From contig JBITNC010000001.1 in the NCBI GenBank assembly GCA_050084985.1, positions 107,756,001 to 107,820,000 on the forward strand: a DNA stretch of 64,000 bases. Reading direction: 5' to 3'. Below are positions 1 to 13,190 of this stretch, piece by piece. A model generated the notes under the pieces. That model made no database searches. It saw nothing but the letters and a program-made list of their open reading frames with translations, and had not been told where the DNA came from. The position numbers were made by a program, and so were the translations under genes. How positions within the stretch are numbered: the stretch's first letter is position 1; each line of letters opens with the position of its first letter. This DNA comes from Nageia nagi. Its lineage: Eukaryota; Pinophyta.

Positions 1-510
1 ATTTTGTTAATACTAAACTAGAAATTTTTCCAATACTCAATTAGAAATTTTGCCAATACTAAACTAAAAATTTTACCATTTGAAATTTCAAAAATTTACA
101 ATACTAAATTGGAAATTTTGCCTTTTTGAAATTTGAACGTATCAAAAATTTGGAAAAAACTAACAATACTAAATTGAAAACTTTCCTTTTAAAATTGAGA
201 TTTTTCAAGTTTACAATACTAAATTGGAAACTTTTCCAATACTATATTGAAAAATTTTCTACTACTAAATTGGAAATTTTGCTTTTTGAAATTGAAAATT
301 TTCAAGTTTATAATACTAAATTGGAAACTTTGCCTTTTTAAAATTTGAACATATCAAAAATTTGGAAACTTTTCAATACTAAATTAAAAAATTTTCTTTT
401 GAAATTGAAAATTTTCAAGTTTACAATACTAAATTGCAAACTTTACCAATAGTAAATTGAAAATTTCACCAATACTAAATTGAAAATTTTTCTTTTGAAT
501 TTAAAAATTT
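1..510. repeat. AT-rich minisatellite
   Basis: The stretch is built from variants of a unit of about 20-25 bp with the core AATACTAAATTGGAAA followed by TTTTGCC or TTTTCC. Longer blocks containing TTTTCAAGTTTACAATACT recur near 195, 300 and 410, giving a higher-order period of roughly 105 bp. Short open frames here are by-products of the repeat. The left end is cut by the window. Confidence 0.85.
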
Positions 511-1572
511 GTAAGGAAGATGCAAAGAAAATATATTTATGTGTACCTCCCCTCAAATGATATTGTGTTGGCTGAACCTAATAGGAGATCAATACCAAAA
601 TCATTTGAAAAATTATGTGTATGTGCAATGTGAACAAGCAAAAAGTATCACAAATCTACCCTAGTTCAGCACTGACAAGTCAAGCACCAAAGAGAAATAT
701 TTATACAATTTGAGATTGAGTACTTTGAATTATCAGAATAAATTGAAATTGTTGTTTTGCTTTATGTGAATGAATTTTAATATTTCCAATAATAAATAAG
801 AAAAACATGATGGTATGATGAAGGTTTTTTGGGACCAAGTTCTTTTTTAATGTGTTGAATGAGACCTTGTTCCTCCCATTTTGTGAAATAATGCAAGGAA
901 ATCCATCCAATGGTCTTGAACCATGGTGATAAATAATGAAAAAGTAAATGATTAGTAACTATGAAACACCATATGTGGACACAACAATCAAAGCAAATAG
1001 GTTTGGAATCAACTTCCATCTAAATGTGTAAAACATGCTCTAGCCTCAACTGGACTAGGAAGGATATGTCATCTCACTGGCCTAGGAAGGATATGTCATC
1101 TCACAATTCCATGACCTTTATGAATTGTTAAGAAAATATATTTGAATACAAATACATTAAAATGAAGACAAGTGATTGATTCTAGGAATGAGTGACTAGT
1201 GCTTCTCGTATCCCAAAAAAGGTAGAAAATGCTGAAAGTAAGAGACCATCCAAGTATTGATCCTAAAAGGTAAAAATCTAGCCTAATGAAACAAAAATGT
1301 TAGTAAATAAGAAGAGAACCTCATATCTACTTAATATAGCCTTCATAGGAATCTTTCTTATATAAGCATGCAAATTGACAAACAAATCTAAAAAAGACTA
1401 ACTTCCACTATGGAATGATGGAAAACAAGAAGATGAAAATAAGACATCGATGGAATTACGTGATGATTAAGAAAAATATTTTTTATATTTTTAATCTCTT
1501 TTTCTTTAAAAGTCAAAAACAAAGATAAAAACAAAATAAGGTAAAATCAAATGAGGGACCAAGTCCCCCCAA
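511..1572. other. gene-free AT-rich stretch
   Basis: No coding similarity or LTR terminus is visible on either strand. The only structure I see is a perfect head-to-tail 27-bp duplication at 1051-1104. This may be the decayed 3' continuation of the gag element at 1573-4400, but nothing in it can be aligned by eye to protease or polymerase. Confidence 0.5.
1051..1104. repeat. 27-bp tandem duplication
   Basis: Two adjacent 27-bp copies (1051-1077 and 1078-1104) differ at one base (GGACTAGG versus GGCCTAGG). It is a local duplication in otherwise unique sequence. Confidence 0.9.
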
Positions 1573-4400
1573 TCATGCAAATACATAATTAAGAACATGA
1601 AAAAATGAGGAAATAGAAGACACACCAAGATATGTCCCTCTTGCCTTCCAAGAGATTTCTTCTTGAAGCATATGGGAAAGAACAAGAGATTTGGATTCTT
1701 TAAATTCCTCATAGATTATAGTTTGATAAGCTTGTTGATCTGCATCCATGGAGCTCTTTTCATTTATTTTATGAGATTCATTTATTATTGCTCTACCATT
1801 TATCTCTTTTGAATCATGAGTCCCTTTAAATATTTTTTGCTCTTCATTAATATTTTGACTAAGAGACAATGTATTTTGATTAAGGTAGATGGTGTTTAGA
1901 TAGATATAGATGGAGGAAGGAATAGGTCCATGAAAAAACTCAAAAAGGTTACAATGGATAAAGGATTCTGCATCCATACAATGCACAACTTAATTATTTT
2001 GAGCATTATGGGAGTCTTTCTTTTTATCCTTGTACTTGCATTATTGAGCTCTTTCTATTACATGTACCATCCCCAAAAATGGAGACTTCTTAATTTCTTA
2101 CATCTATTGTTGATGTGAGTTATAATCATAAAACACATTCTGATTGGGTAAAGATTGATTATAATAAATGGTTTTCTCAATCTGATAAACATCCCATTGT
2201 GGCAATGGATTTTTGTATACTTGTAAATTTGCATTGGAATTGTGAGATGCATCATTGAATACCAACTTCCCATTATCTATAAAGCTTTGAACAACACTGC
2301 TTAAATTTAGTCATTGATCAATACTATGCCCTTGTACTCTATGAAATTCATAAAATTCATCATCTTTATACCAAGGTTTTGATGCCAAACTTGGATCCCA
2401 TGTAACTTTTGGCAATGTTAATAATTGTGCTTTATTTAACCTTTTGAATATTTGAATCAAGGGCTCATTAAATGGTGTAAACTTTTCATATGGCTTGGAA
2501 GAATGCCCCTATTCTTAATTTTAATATTGATTCTAATTCTATTCATTCAATTGATTTAGTTGCACACTTTGCACTTGGGATGATGATGGTGCTTGAAGCA
2601 TTACTTGATTTACTTGAGCTTTACTAAAAATATTTGCATCATTTTGAGTTGTATTGTATACTCTATTATCATTTTGTGAATGGTTTTCATTTTTTTTCCA
2701 ATTTGATATCTCCATTTTGAACCATGATGACCTCCTCTATGCCTTTTCTTAAGAAATAAATTCCTCAAAGGTTCTATGTTTTTGAATTTGAATATGTGTG
2801 AAGATTTGTCTAATACAACTCTTACTGAATAATATCTCTAATTCTTCTTGAGGAAAAAAGATGTTCATATCCATAATCAAATAGTGCCACCTAGCAACAT
2901 AATTAGAGTTGGATTCTTGATCAAACTGAGACAACTTCATTAAATCAGTAATGGAAGCCCTCTTCTTATTGTTGATTGAAAAGTGTTCAAGAAAGAGATT
3001 CACAAGTTGCTCAAATGAATACAAGCTATTTTATGGAAGAGAGTTATACCAATTCATAGCTTGCCCCCCAAGTGTCATACGAAAATTTCTTAAAAGTAGA
3101 GCATCATCATGTGCAATCAAATAACAAGCATGTTTAAATTGCATTAAATGTTCTTTAGGATCCTCCTTACTCTTGAACTTGTCTATCTTAGGAATCTCAA
3201 ACTTCTTGGGGTAAGTGCTTATGGGAATAGAAGGATTTATAGGTTCATTACAAATCTCCCCATGACTCACTTTGCACAATCTTCGATTGTATGATTTAGT
3301 CTCTAACTCCTTCAACCTACTCATGATTTAACTTTCCTCATTCATACTAGGCACTCCAAAAGTTATATTTGGTCCAACATGGGAGGTATTTGATCCACCA
3401 TAATTCTGATTTAATAAACTCATTTGTTTGTTAAATGTATGTGCAGTGGGGTTATAAGATGTGCCTTGTTGACCCCAAGATGATCCTTGTATATTTTGCC
3501 CAAGATTTTGATTATAGATTTTTTATTGATCTTGGTATTAGAATTGAGTATTAGTACCATAATTTTGATGCACATGTTGATCACTACCTTGTTGCATACC
3601 ATACCCTTATTCTTGATGTGTACCTTGTGACATATTTTGTTTTTGATTTGCATGTGAATCAGCCAATTATTTTTGATACATTAGTGTTTATAGGTTCCCA
3701 TTCAATTTTTGCATGTCCTCTATGGATGGATTTGAGGAACCTTTTTGGGTACTAGGTTGGTTGGTATTTGAAGTATAATGTGTTTGAAATGAAATATTTT
3801 GGAAATGGACTATACCTTGGTTTAGCCCACATTATGTGTTATAAAATGGAGGAATTTGAAAGTGGTTCATACCTTGGTTTATTCCACTTGGGGTGTTTGG
3901 TTGACATTGCACAAAAGGTTGACTAAGGATATCCCAATCATTAGAACCAATGAGGTTGAATTGATCAATATAAGGGGTTTGAGCTTGTGGATTAATGTTC
4001 CAAGACACTTATTTTTATGGAATTTGGAAATTATTAGCACTAGTGTTTTGGACATTAGGTGGAGTTTGGAAAGTAATATTTTGAGGAGAATTAGCTTGAT
4101 TGGAATTCATTGCTCTTTGGTATGAAGGAGGTGTGTTATGTTGAACAATATTTTGGAAATTTGGTATAATATTTTTGAAGAATTATTGTTTTTCAACATC
4201 AGGGAGGGATTATGCTTATGGAATGGTAGGCTTTTCTAGGTATAACCTTCTATTGACTATCTTTTGTGATTTTTTTATGTTCTCTTGAAATTTTAGCAAA
4301 TCAAGATTTGGTTGTAATTCCTCTACAACCAAAGGTTCTTTAAATGGTTGAGATGGATTAGGTGAGGAATCTTGGTTGGTGGGTAACCTACAATATTAAG
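1573..4400 (-). pseudogene. Ty3/gypsy gag, Tat-like, with Q/N-rich N-terminus (element G1)
   Basis: This is a decayed capsid (Gag) gene of an LTR retrotransposon read on the minus strand. From about 4370 to 3330 the broken frame encodes a Q/N-, S- and P-rich region. 3324-3031 and 3024-2749 encode the retrotransposon gag core, with motifs such as KEDPKEHL, GQAMNWYNSLP and FLEHFSIN. Near 2340 there is a zinc-knuckle remnant (EFHRVQGH) followed by a stretch that aligns with the end of the T1 gag (NPLP; later PFLGMV). 1986-1573 stays open for 137 codons but is not recognised. The core and knuckle resemble T1 gag at 18552-20013, so both belong to related Tat-like lineages, but T1 lacks the long Q/N-rich part. 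Stops and frameshifts make it non-functional. No protease or polymerase follows on the left. Confidence 0.8.
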
Positions 4401-4412
4401 GTGGAAACCAAC

Positions 4413-4485
4413 TCTTGATTAGTATAATGTAACCTAAGGGTTTGGCTTGGTAAATCCTCCATTACTTGATAATAGTAGGGTTCTC
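4413..4485 (-). repeat. LTR-terminus-like motif, copy 1
   Basis: This 73-bp block matches 7645-7715 and 32431-32502 almost base for base (shared core AGTATAATGTAACCTA). In the 32431 copy it sits next to a primer-binding-site-like region, so I read it as the 3' end of an LTR on the minus strand. Here it directly abuts the start of the G1 gag region, which fits a 5' LTR for G1 or the 3' LTR end of M1. Confidence 0.55.
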
Positions 4486-6195
4486 GAATGAGTAGGAGTG
4501 GTGGGATAGTGCATTCATGGGGGTTTTCTACTCAATATCTGGGTTATAAGTCAATTCCTATCTATGTAAAAAGTCAAAAGTTATAGGAAAGAGATAAAAG
4601 AGGTAAAGAGTAATAAAAAAGAGATCAAATCCTAAACTATTGAACAATGTAAGTAAATAACATGAAAGAAGACTAAACTAGTTAGCCTAGGTATCACTGC
4701 ATAGATAGTTATCCATATCCAAGACTAAGAATAGCATAACTACCTTACTCTTGGGGTCTCACAATCATAATACACAAATATAATTTTAGATAATGCTTCA
4801 TACATGATACTTACAAAGAAGAATAATAGCCATAAAATGCATAGAAAAAATATCATAACTTTGCATTATCATAAATGAAAACACTTCTTACAATAGGCAA
4901 ATTTGCTGAAATATTCTACCTTTTGGACCACTAATAATCCACTATTTATAATATTTTATTTACAAAATGGATGGTTATCCACCTTTAATGACTACAACTA
5001 CCCTATTGACTTATAATAAAATAAACTTAAATATTTAAAATCATGTATAAGAAAATGTGCAACTATGACAAATTATGGGCTATGGTCTCAATGCAATGCA
5101 AATTCTTGAAATTTACAAACCTTTAATCATATACCCATCCATATGTAATTAGTCATCCTTTATCTCTTGAGCATGGCACATCTGAATTATTGTTGAATTT
5201 ATGAGGTATGGTTCACCATCTCTATATGTACAATCAAGCTGCTTAATCAATCAATGATATACCAACCCTTTGTAATCATTAAATGCTTCTTTTATAATTC
5301 TAGTGCTAACTACTATAAGGTGAAGGAATATATCACCATTCAAACCTAAGAGTGAATTACTACTACCATGTGGAAATGAGTTGTAATCGATATGTTGGCA
5401 AAGTCCCAAGGGTCATACACTCTTAAGTAAGTGGGCCCTAGTGTTCCCCTCCTCTTACAGTGCTTAATTATCCTTAGTGGGTATTGTTATGCTTTAGAGG
5501 GGATTGTTGAATATCTATGGAACTTATCACCCATTGATTACATCATCCAAAGCCCATTGATTTTGACCAAAAAGTGTGATGTTACCATTGGATTTTCATG
5601 GGCCCTATTTTACTTAACTCTTATGACAACATTGCCTACAACATGAATTAACTTAAATTGACTACTATGTACAATAGGGCTTGGAATTACCCACTGACTA
5701 TGCTTGATCAAAAGATAAGTAATTAGACTTGAGATAGGGCCTGGACTAGATTTATACAAATAGACTATATTAATTATACCTAGAAAAAAACCCCAAAATT
5801 ATTTATCCAATTTTATAAAATGGACACTCTTTAGCCTATGACTTATACACATCTCCTAGACATGACTCATTAAACTATATCCAAACAACACCTGCCTTGT
5901 AACAAAATAATAGTTTTGAATAACATTTCTCTTACCAAGACTCGATGATGCAAATATGATCTAAGAATATCTTAGACAAAACTATACTTTGACTAAAAAC
6001 ACCTATAACATAACTTTTGAGAAAAAGATTAAGTATATACAATGTAAACTCAGGAATGAATCTTGTACACATATTTACAAATGAAATAAAGGAGAATAAG
6101 AAATAGGAAGTATAAAATAGGTTTTATTGGGAAAAAAATGAATGAATGAAAGAATAATGAATATAAAGAATTTTACCCATTATTCTATAAGAATA
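4486..6195. other. unassigned AT-rich stretch, possibly LTR
   Basis: No protein similarity is visible on either strand; the one 71-codon open frame at 5431-5646 has no recognisable features. If 4413-4485 is an LTR end, this stretch would be the body of that LTR, but I cannot locate its other end. Confidence 0.35.
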
Positions 6196-6199
6196 ATAA

Positions 6200-7600
6200 T
6201 CTTCTCACAGCTCTTTAGGGTCTTCAGCCTGCTAGAGAATAAAACCCTTATTAACCACTTTCATTTTCTTGCCTAGTTGTATCTTTTTATGGGGCCTGCT
6301 ACTAAGGAATCAATTCTGTAGGCAATAAAGATTGAAACTTCTTGCACAAATACTAGAGATCTTTATTATCTACTTGTGACAATATGGGGCATGCTTGAAA
6401 CTATGCAATATTTTCTCTAAAGCCCATTAGGACATTCTCTAGTCTACCAACATTCAAAAATCTTGCAACTATCTCTTGAGCTCACTCATTTATTTCTTAT
6501 AGATCTGATAGTTGCTTCTTAGATAAGTTTATTATTGAATCTCTATATAAGAATGACTTATTATTTTCCATCCAATGATTGACACTACTTTATACATTTG
6601 AATCTTCCCATAATTTGGGAGCCTTTAATTGAATTACAGAATTATAATACATATTCACAAAGCTTATTTCTACCTTTATTTGACCTTTCTCCAGGTACAG
6701 GTTTAATGCCAAATTTTTTGAATCATAAATATTTTTTATTCTTCTCAAAATTATCTATCTTGGCCTTGGAGTTACAGTGGATAGATCCTTCTCTATTATC
6801 ACCCCAAGCTAACTTTGCATTTCTTCAAATTTTGCTCTCAGAGCTTCTAGGGCCAACTTTTGAATTTCAGTTTGAGAATCATATAGAAGTACAATCTGTT
6901 CTACCTATCTTTTTAAATAATAAAACTTGGACATGCTAACCATTCTTTCTCCAATTTGCTCCACCAAATTTTTCATATATACTTTAATTATCTGCAGTAG
7001 CTTTACTTTGTCATCATTCAAAACTTGATTGGTAGTCATAATCTTTTTAAGCTCTTCTTCTATTTTATGAGTTTTTTCCTACTTTACTATGCTAGATTAA
7101 GCCTTCAGCTCTTCAATTTATGTCTTTAATTTCTCCAACTCTACCTTAGCTTCCTATAGGCTCTTATCATGCTCATGTTTTTGCTTGGCCAACTTTTTAA
7201 TGAATTATTTATTTTGATTCTATAATCCAACCATCATTTTATCTTTTTGTGAGTAGTCTACTTTGAATTGCTCAAACTTTTTATTTAATTTTCCCATTTT
7301 CTTCTCCATAAATTGGAGACTTTTTCTAGCTGCCAGAGAGGTATTTACCAAAAACCTAAATTGATCTATTACTGAGGAACTTTACATTTTTACATTTATA
7401 ATGATGGAAAGAGTTTTATCTAACTACCCATCTTTGAAGGGAATACATGCAATTTTAATACCCCCCATGTTTGTAACTCTGCTCAATAATCTATCTTGTT
7501 GCTCCAAGAGTGTAGAGCATTTATTAATGAATGTTCAATTAATGGGATCTACAACTTGTGTAGAAAAAGTGCTCTATATTTTATTGCTTGTGGTGATAGA
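6200..7600 (-). pseudogene. unidentified coiled-coil coding remnant
   Basis: Read on the minus strand, about 7600 to 6200 has coding-like content with few frame changes. A K/E-rich heptad-like coiled coil lies near 7330-6960 (for example KKMGKLNKKFEQF, then EELKKIMT). It is followed by a part with EIVARFLNVGRLENV near 6490 and further hydrophobic sequence. I do not recognise the family. It may be the C-terminal half of the coding-like region at 7716-10110, since both are on the minus strand and separated only by the LTR-end-like block at 7645-7715, or the start of a separate reading frame after that block. Confidence 0.45.
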
Positions 7601-7644
7601 GTAAAGAATTAAAAAATGTTGAGATGTACCTTCCTTATAACTAC

Positions 7645-7715
7645 TATTTATCAGTATAATATAACCTAAGGGTTTGGTTTGGTAACTTCTCCATGGCTAA
7701 TAAAATAGGGTTCTC
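7645..7715 (-). repeat. LTR-terminus-like motif, copy 2
   Basis: It is closely similar to 4413-4485 and 32431-32502 but has coding-like sequence on both sides. It could be a remnant of the M1 3' LTR end, or a shared internal sequence. The primer-site region seen next to the 32431 copy is not clear here. Confidence 0.5.
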
Positions 7716-10110
7716 TCTATATTTTTTCTTCTTTTATAGTAGCTATATCTTTCTTTGGTACCTTGTTCATTGGGTTGGAGTCTTTCTTCTTATCAGGATC
7801 ATCATCATCATCATCTCTATCTCCACCTACTTCTCCTCCTGCTATGTTGCACATGCTCTAAACACATTACCTCCCCCTTGTTACACTTCATCCCCTAGGT
7901 CTTCCTGAGCATCTTGATATACTACTATATCTATGCTTTGGGGTTTTTGAATTTTAGCATCTAAAATTTTTGTATCTCCCATGCTTGGCTATAGATCTTC
8001 TTCTTGTACTTGCAAAGATGAGGCTGATACTTACTTGAGCATAGGTGGCTTCTTTGTAGGTTACTTTTTCTTTAAGGGCTAATTTTGAGCTTAACCCTTC
8101 TTCAAGTTTTTTTTTCTCTTAGGGTCATTGAGCTCCTCTACCTATTGTGCTAATGACTGATCATCATGTGATAACTTGTCCTAAAAATTGGATGGCAAAG
8201 GTTTCCCTTTCTCTGGAAGTGAGTCTTTTATATACTTGGCATGCCAATATTGATCATACTTAAACTCACAAAAAGGCTTATATTCAACATGTACCACCTT
8301 GGTGGTATATTCAAATTTGTATTTTTTAAAAAATTAATTTTATTTGGGCCCCACCCAACTCATCCTACAATTGAGCAATGTCCTTTAAGGCTAAGGTAAA
8401 CTCTTGCCTCCTAGATTCCAATAATCTATATTTCTTTAGCCCTTCAAGGACTATCCATGCCTTATCCAAAATACCAAATTTCCACTCTGGGGAGGCCTTA
8501 GCTTCTTTTTTAGTTTTATTTACAAAATACTCAATGTGAGGTCGAGCTTCATGGTTGAATGTTAGATGTTTCTTATTTTCCTCTACAATTACTATAAATT
8601 CCCCTACACAATCATCCATCTAGGGGTACTCTAAATTTTCTAACTTAAAATTTTGAGATAAAATATTGAACAACTCTTCTATATAGTCTAATTCTAATAA
8701 TGTAAAACTTCTCACTACAACTTACATTTTGATTATGGACTTAAAATTACTGCTTGATCCATATATGGTCTCTATGGTACTTATTTGCCTACTCATTTTT
8801 AAAGAATATAATTATGGGGTAACAAATTTGGGTAGTAAAAAGGGAGTTTCAAAATACCCATACCTTATTATTACTTTGGTGTCCTTAAAGAAATACCAAT
8901 ATTTAATTTTGTATCTACCTTGGATCTCTTTCTAGAAAGTTTGGTGTTGTCTATGTACATTTCTCCCAATGGGAATCTTCATGATTGGAGCAAAACTTTT
9001 CTCCATGAACTCATAATAAGAGCCATGAATTTTGGTGAGTACTAACACCCTTAGGTCAATTGATGCAAGATCTATGGAAGCACTTATCAGTACTATGGAT
9101 AATCCTCCATCAACCAAAAATTGTAGATTTTGGTGGATAATCAAGCACCATAGATAAGAGGAATTTTTGAAATTGCCCTTATTGATATTAAATAAATTCT
9201 TTCCAACCTCATTAAATAAGAAGGAAACAAAATCATAATATAATAAACCTTCAACAATGGTATGATCCATCTTGACCATGGCTTCATCAACTTCAATTTG
9301 GGTCACATGCCCAAGAATCACTGCTAGAGCTTGAAGGACCTATTTGTCTCAAACTTTTTCAAATAATACAATGTCATAACTCTAGTGGAGCTTTGTGGTA
9401 TTCTTGAAATACCTTTCATTAATCAAGTTGATCATGTCATCCTCATATTGATATAAATCTTGCTTTTCATTTTCCAAATCAACTTGCTTTTTAACATGGA
9501 AGCTCCAATCAATAGAAATTGCAAATACATTAACAATGGTGTCAGGAGAGTAATCCAAGAAGGTATTTGACTGATATTTTTATTCCTCCTCACCCTTATT
9601 TTGTTCCTTATATGTCTTTACGATCTAGCCCTAGGGACTATGCCTTAATGTAATGGCAGTAAGCAACTCTAGGTAGGTGAAAGATTCATATGGCATAAAA
9701 TATGCCAACCCTTGGTCAAGCATGATATTTTTACCCAAGTTCTTCATTTTACCCTTCCCTACTACTTTAGCATCTCATGTTTCAACAATGGCCTTTCTGC
9801 ATCCACATGTTAGGTATCCATGTAACTAAGCACTCCCCTTTTAGTCCAGTTTACTTCAAGGGAATTCTCCAAGTATTCTTCAAGTATCTTTGATAGCTCC
9901 TTAACCTCTCCCCCTGAAATGACCATAGTATTCTCTAGTTTAACCATTATACTTAGTAGTTTCTTTGTATCTTGGGTAAAGATTACGCTCGCTACTTCAC
10001 ATGTGTCACAAATAAAAATCCTTCACAACCTAGTTTTGAAAGATCTATAAATAGTATAGCTTTGCAAATGCTCAAAAATGTGGGCTCTCAAATTTGTTAA
10101 GTGAAGAATG
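7716..10110 (-). pseudogene. unidentified extra coding region downstream of M1 integrase
   Basis: The minus strand is coding-like over about 2.4 kb. Open stretches are 9321-8932 (129 codons, with a motif LVDGGLSIVLI) and 8619-8365 (84 codons, helical and charged). Upstream there is a region near 10080-9850 with IFICDTCEVASVIF, downstream a K-rich part near 8150-8040 and an acidic, methionine-rich part near 7810. I do not recognise the protein. It follows the M1 integrase in the same orientation after about 430 bp, the position of the additional ORFs or env-like ORFs reported for several plant gypsy lineages, but no signal peptide or clear membrane segment is visible. Frameshifts are common. 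Confidence 0.45.
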
Positions 10111-10540
10111 ATAGACTTAAGACTATGTTTTATTTGCTTGCGATTTTTGACTCCCACCTATTAATGATCATTAATGTATTAGGAATGTTGGGTTTTGTAT
10201 AGAGTGTTGTGTTAGACCTAATAGGTGAGATGGCATTAATTTTAATCACACCAATTTTAAATTGGAAAGTAAGATGTTGGATGAAGGTTTTTTTCAAGAA
10301 AATCTTATTTTAAATACCAATATTTTGACAAGATCTTTTGTGAACATTAGACTTAAACCACCACCATGCCTAGTAAATGTAGCCATTGATGGTTATGTAA
10401 TTCCTTGGGAAATGCACCTATAGTAATATAGTATATACATTTTTTTTGAAACATAACTAATAAAAAGAACTATTTATGTAGGACTATTTACACTTTACAC
10501 ATTTGGTGGGTATTATGAAATCATCCTATCACTTAGTAAT

Positions 10541-11500
10541 GTTTGAGATGTATCTCATTCACTGGTATAGGCAAATCTTGGGATCTTGAAATATCTTGGG
10601 ATTTTGGTGTCTCCCAGGCTTTGCTCTATCCTCATCTCATTTCAAGACTATATCTCCAACTTCAAACTTCACTTGGGAAGACTTCTTTTTTTGAACCACT
10701 TTTTGAAAATATTTTATCTATGTTGGAAATCCTAACAAGCTTTGTTTCTATCTTCTTCTAGTTTGATTAACTGATTGAATCAAACTTGGAGTGGTTTGAA
10801 GTTATAGTCTTTCAACTCCTATAATATTTTCAATGCAGGTAACTCTAGATGAATAGGTAGCACTAGTCCCTTACCATAAACTAATGCATAAGGTGATATT
10901 TTGATAGCTGACTTGATACTCATTCTATCAACCCATAATGCATAGCCCAAATTTGTGTGTCATTACCTAATATTCCCTTCAATAGTTATTTTGATAATCT
11001 AGGTTATGTTTTTATTTATAGATTCAAACAACCTATTTCCTTACAGCTAATAGTTTGAAGAGAATAGCCAATAGATCTCGTACTTAGCAAGAAAATATGA
11101 TAAATTAGCCTCGATAAATGCAAAACCATCATCTAACACAATGGTTTATGGGATTCCAAAATGAGTGATCAATTTTTTAATCATCTCCATTACTACTTCA
11201 TGATCTGCACTTTTGCATGGTATGGCTCATGACCATATTGTAAAGTAGTTTGTTGCAATCAAGATAAACTTGTCCTCTGCTAAAGAGTTTGGATCAATTA
11301 TGTTAATGAAGTTTAAAACCCATTATTGGAAAGGTTCTTCAACAACCATAGGTTTGAGAGGCATAACAACCTATCTTCTCTTTTCCACATACTTGCTACA
11401 CTTATCACATTTGTGGGCTATCTTGAATGAGTCTAGGAATACAGTGGGCCAATCATAACTTGCCTAAAATATATTTATTGTAGTAGTTAGACTATTGTAG
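10541..11500 (-). pseudogene. M1 integrase
   Basis: This is a decayed DDE integrase, the enzyme that inserts retrotransposon cDNA into the chromosome. On the minus strand the core appears as ATNYFTIWS near 11240, then VLDDGFAF near 11140 (second catalytic Asp region) and a degenerate third block near 11040. PYALVYG is near 10890, and the C-terminal tail GDIVLK-DEDRAKPGRH near 10630-10580 (hyphen marks a stop). The tail is very close to the integrase tail retained in the gag-only elements TG-A and TG-B. Many stops are present. Confidence 0.75.
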
Positions 11501-11649
11501 TGTCATCTAGAGAATCCATAGTGAAACTCATATAGAATTATTTAGATTTTATCTTGAGTTACACATACTAATAGGGTTTAATAAAAAAATTTCCTATAGA
11601 GATGGTCATCAATCAATGTGAATTTTAATGCCTACAACTTGAATCTTCT

Positions 11650-13190
11650 TTTTTGAAATCTATTAAAAGATTTAAGGAAATGTACAATTTTAAAATATAC
11701 AAATATTGCTTTATTTGATCACTATCCTCATTTGCATGCTATTCATCCTCTATGAAAGCAATCATTTGTGCTACCTCTGTTATTTTTTCATAAAGAGCTC
11801 TTCCTATGATAAGCTTGGTTGGCTTGATCTCAACATCATACTCCATTATCCTTGTTATCCAATCAACTTTACCCTTTCCAATTCTTCTTGAATAAAATAA
11901 TTTCTTACATCTAGGTAAATTGTATATACAAGGATTTGATTTTGAGACACATAATGCTTGAATTTTTTCAATCCTCTCATAATAGAAAACATTTTCTTTT
12001 TAGTGAGTGAATACATTTTTTGATACTGTTGTAGTGTTTAACTATGAAAAGATATAGGATGTTCCTCTTTTTGGTCATCCTTGTATGCCAATATGGCTAT
12101 AATGCTTGTCCTTGCTCTATAAGCATACATAATGAAATCCTTAGAAAACTATAAATTTTTTAGAACTAAAGCTTCAGTTATTGCTTTCTTGATGTTAAGA
12201 AAGATTACTTTTGCTTCATTTGAACAAGAAAATTGAGTATCTTTCTTTAACATTGTAGTGATTGGAGAAACAATCTCAGAAAAATCATTAATAAATTTTT
12301 GAACAAAATTGATTTAACCAAGGAGGGACTACAAGGCATTCTTATTTGAGGGCAAAGGTAATGCCTCAATATCTTTCACTTTGTTTAGATCAATTACCAA
12401 CCCTTCTCTATAAATAATGTGAACAAGTAGTTTTCCCTAGTTTACCATAAAAATAGGTTTTTTGGGATTAATAGAAATCCTGAATTGCATACATTTCTCA
12501 AAAACTTTCCTAGGGTGGTCTAAGTGATCCTTTCTACACTTGGAAAACATAGTAATGTCATACAAATAGACTAGGATTATTTTGTTGATCAACTCACCAA
12601 AGGCATGGGCCATATCTCTCTAAAATATTTCCCCAACATTGGAGAGATCAAAAGCATTCTCTAAAAAACAAATGTTCTCCACTTAGTAGTAAATGTCATT
12701 TTATATTGATCTTCATCCTTTACCCAAATTTGATTGAATATTGAAAAGCCATCAATCACATAAAAGTAACATGCTCCAACTACTATTTGCAAGATTTGTA
12801 CCTTAGGAGGAAGAGGATAGTAATCTTTTAGGGACACTTGATTTAGATTTTTGAAATACATATAGTCTGATTCCTTTGTTCTTTTTTCTTACTGGGACTA
12901 AATTAGCTACCCAAGTAGAGTGTTTGATAGGATAAATTATTTTGGCATCCAGGAGCTTAAGCAACTCTTATTTCATAGCCTCCTTTATCCTTGGGTTAAC
13001 TTTCCTCTACTTTTGCTTGTAGGGCTTAGCATTTGGCATGAGCTTAATGGTATGTTGGATCATATTCTTATCATAAGTCTTCAAATCCTCATAATTCCAT
13101 AATTATCTTGGAAAACTCATGGTAAATACAAAGTAACACTTCCTTTTCTTACTTAATGCATTCTTATCCAACTTTTATGCTCTTTTTGGG
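11650..13190 (-). pseudogene. M1 reverse transcriptase and RNase H
   Basis: The minus strand encodes a Ty3/gypsy reverse transcriptase. It begins with a region containing STWVANLVPVRKK near 12910, continues through NLNQVSLKDYYPLP (12850-12800) and RMPFGLSN near 12640, and reaches the active-site strand near 12570. There it reads VYLYD instead of the usual Y-L/V-D-D, so a catalytic Asp is lost. A connection and RNase H follow (KDFIMYA near 12130, YSLTKKKMFSIMRGLKKF near 12000). Stops and frameshifts show it is inactive. It follows the upstream RNase H (13540-13883) and precedes the integrase. Confidence 0.85.
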
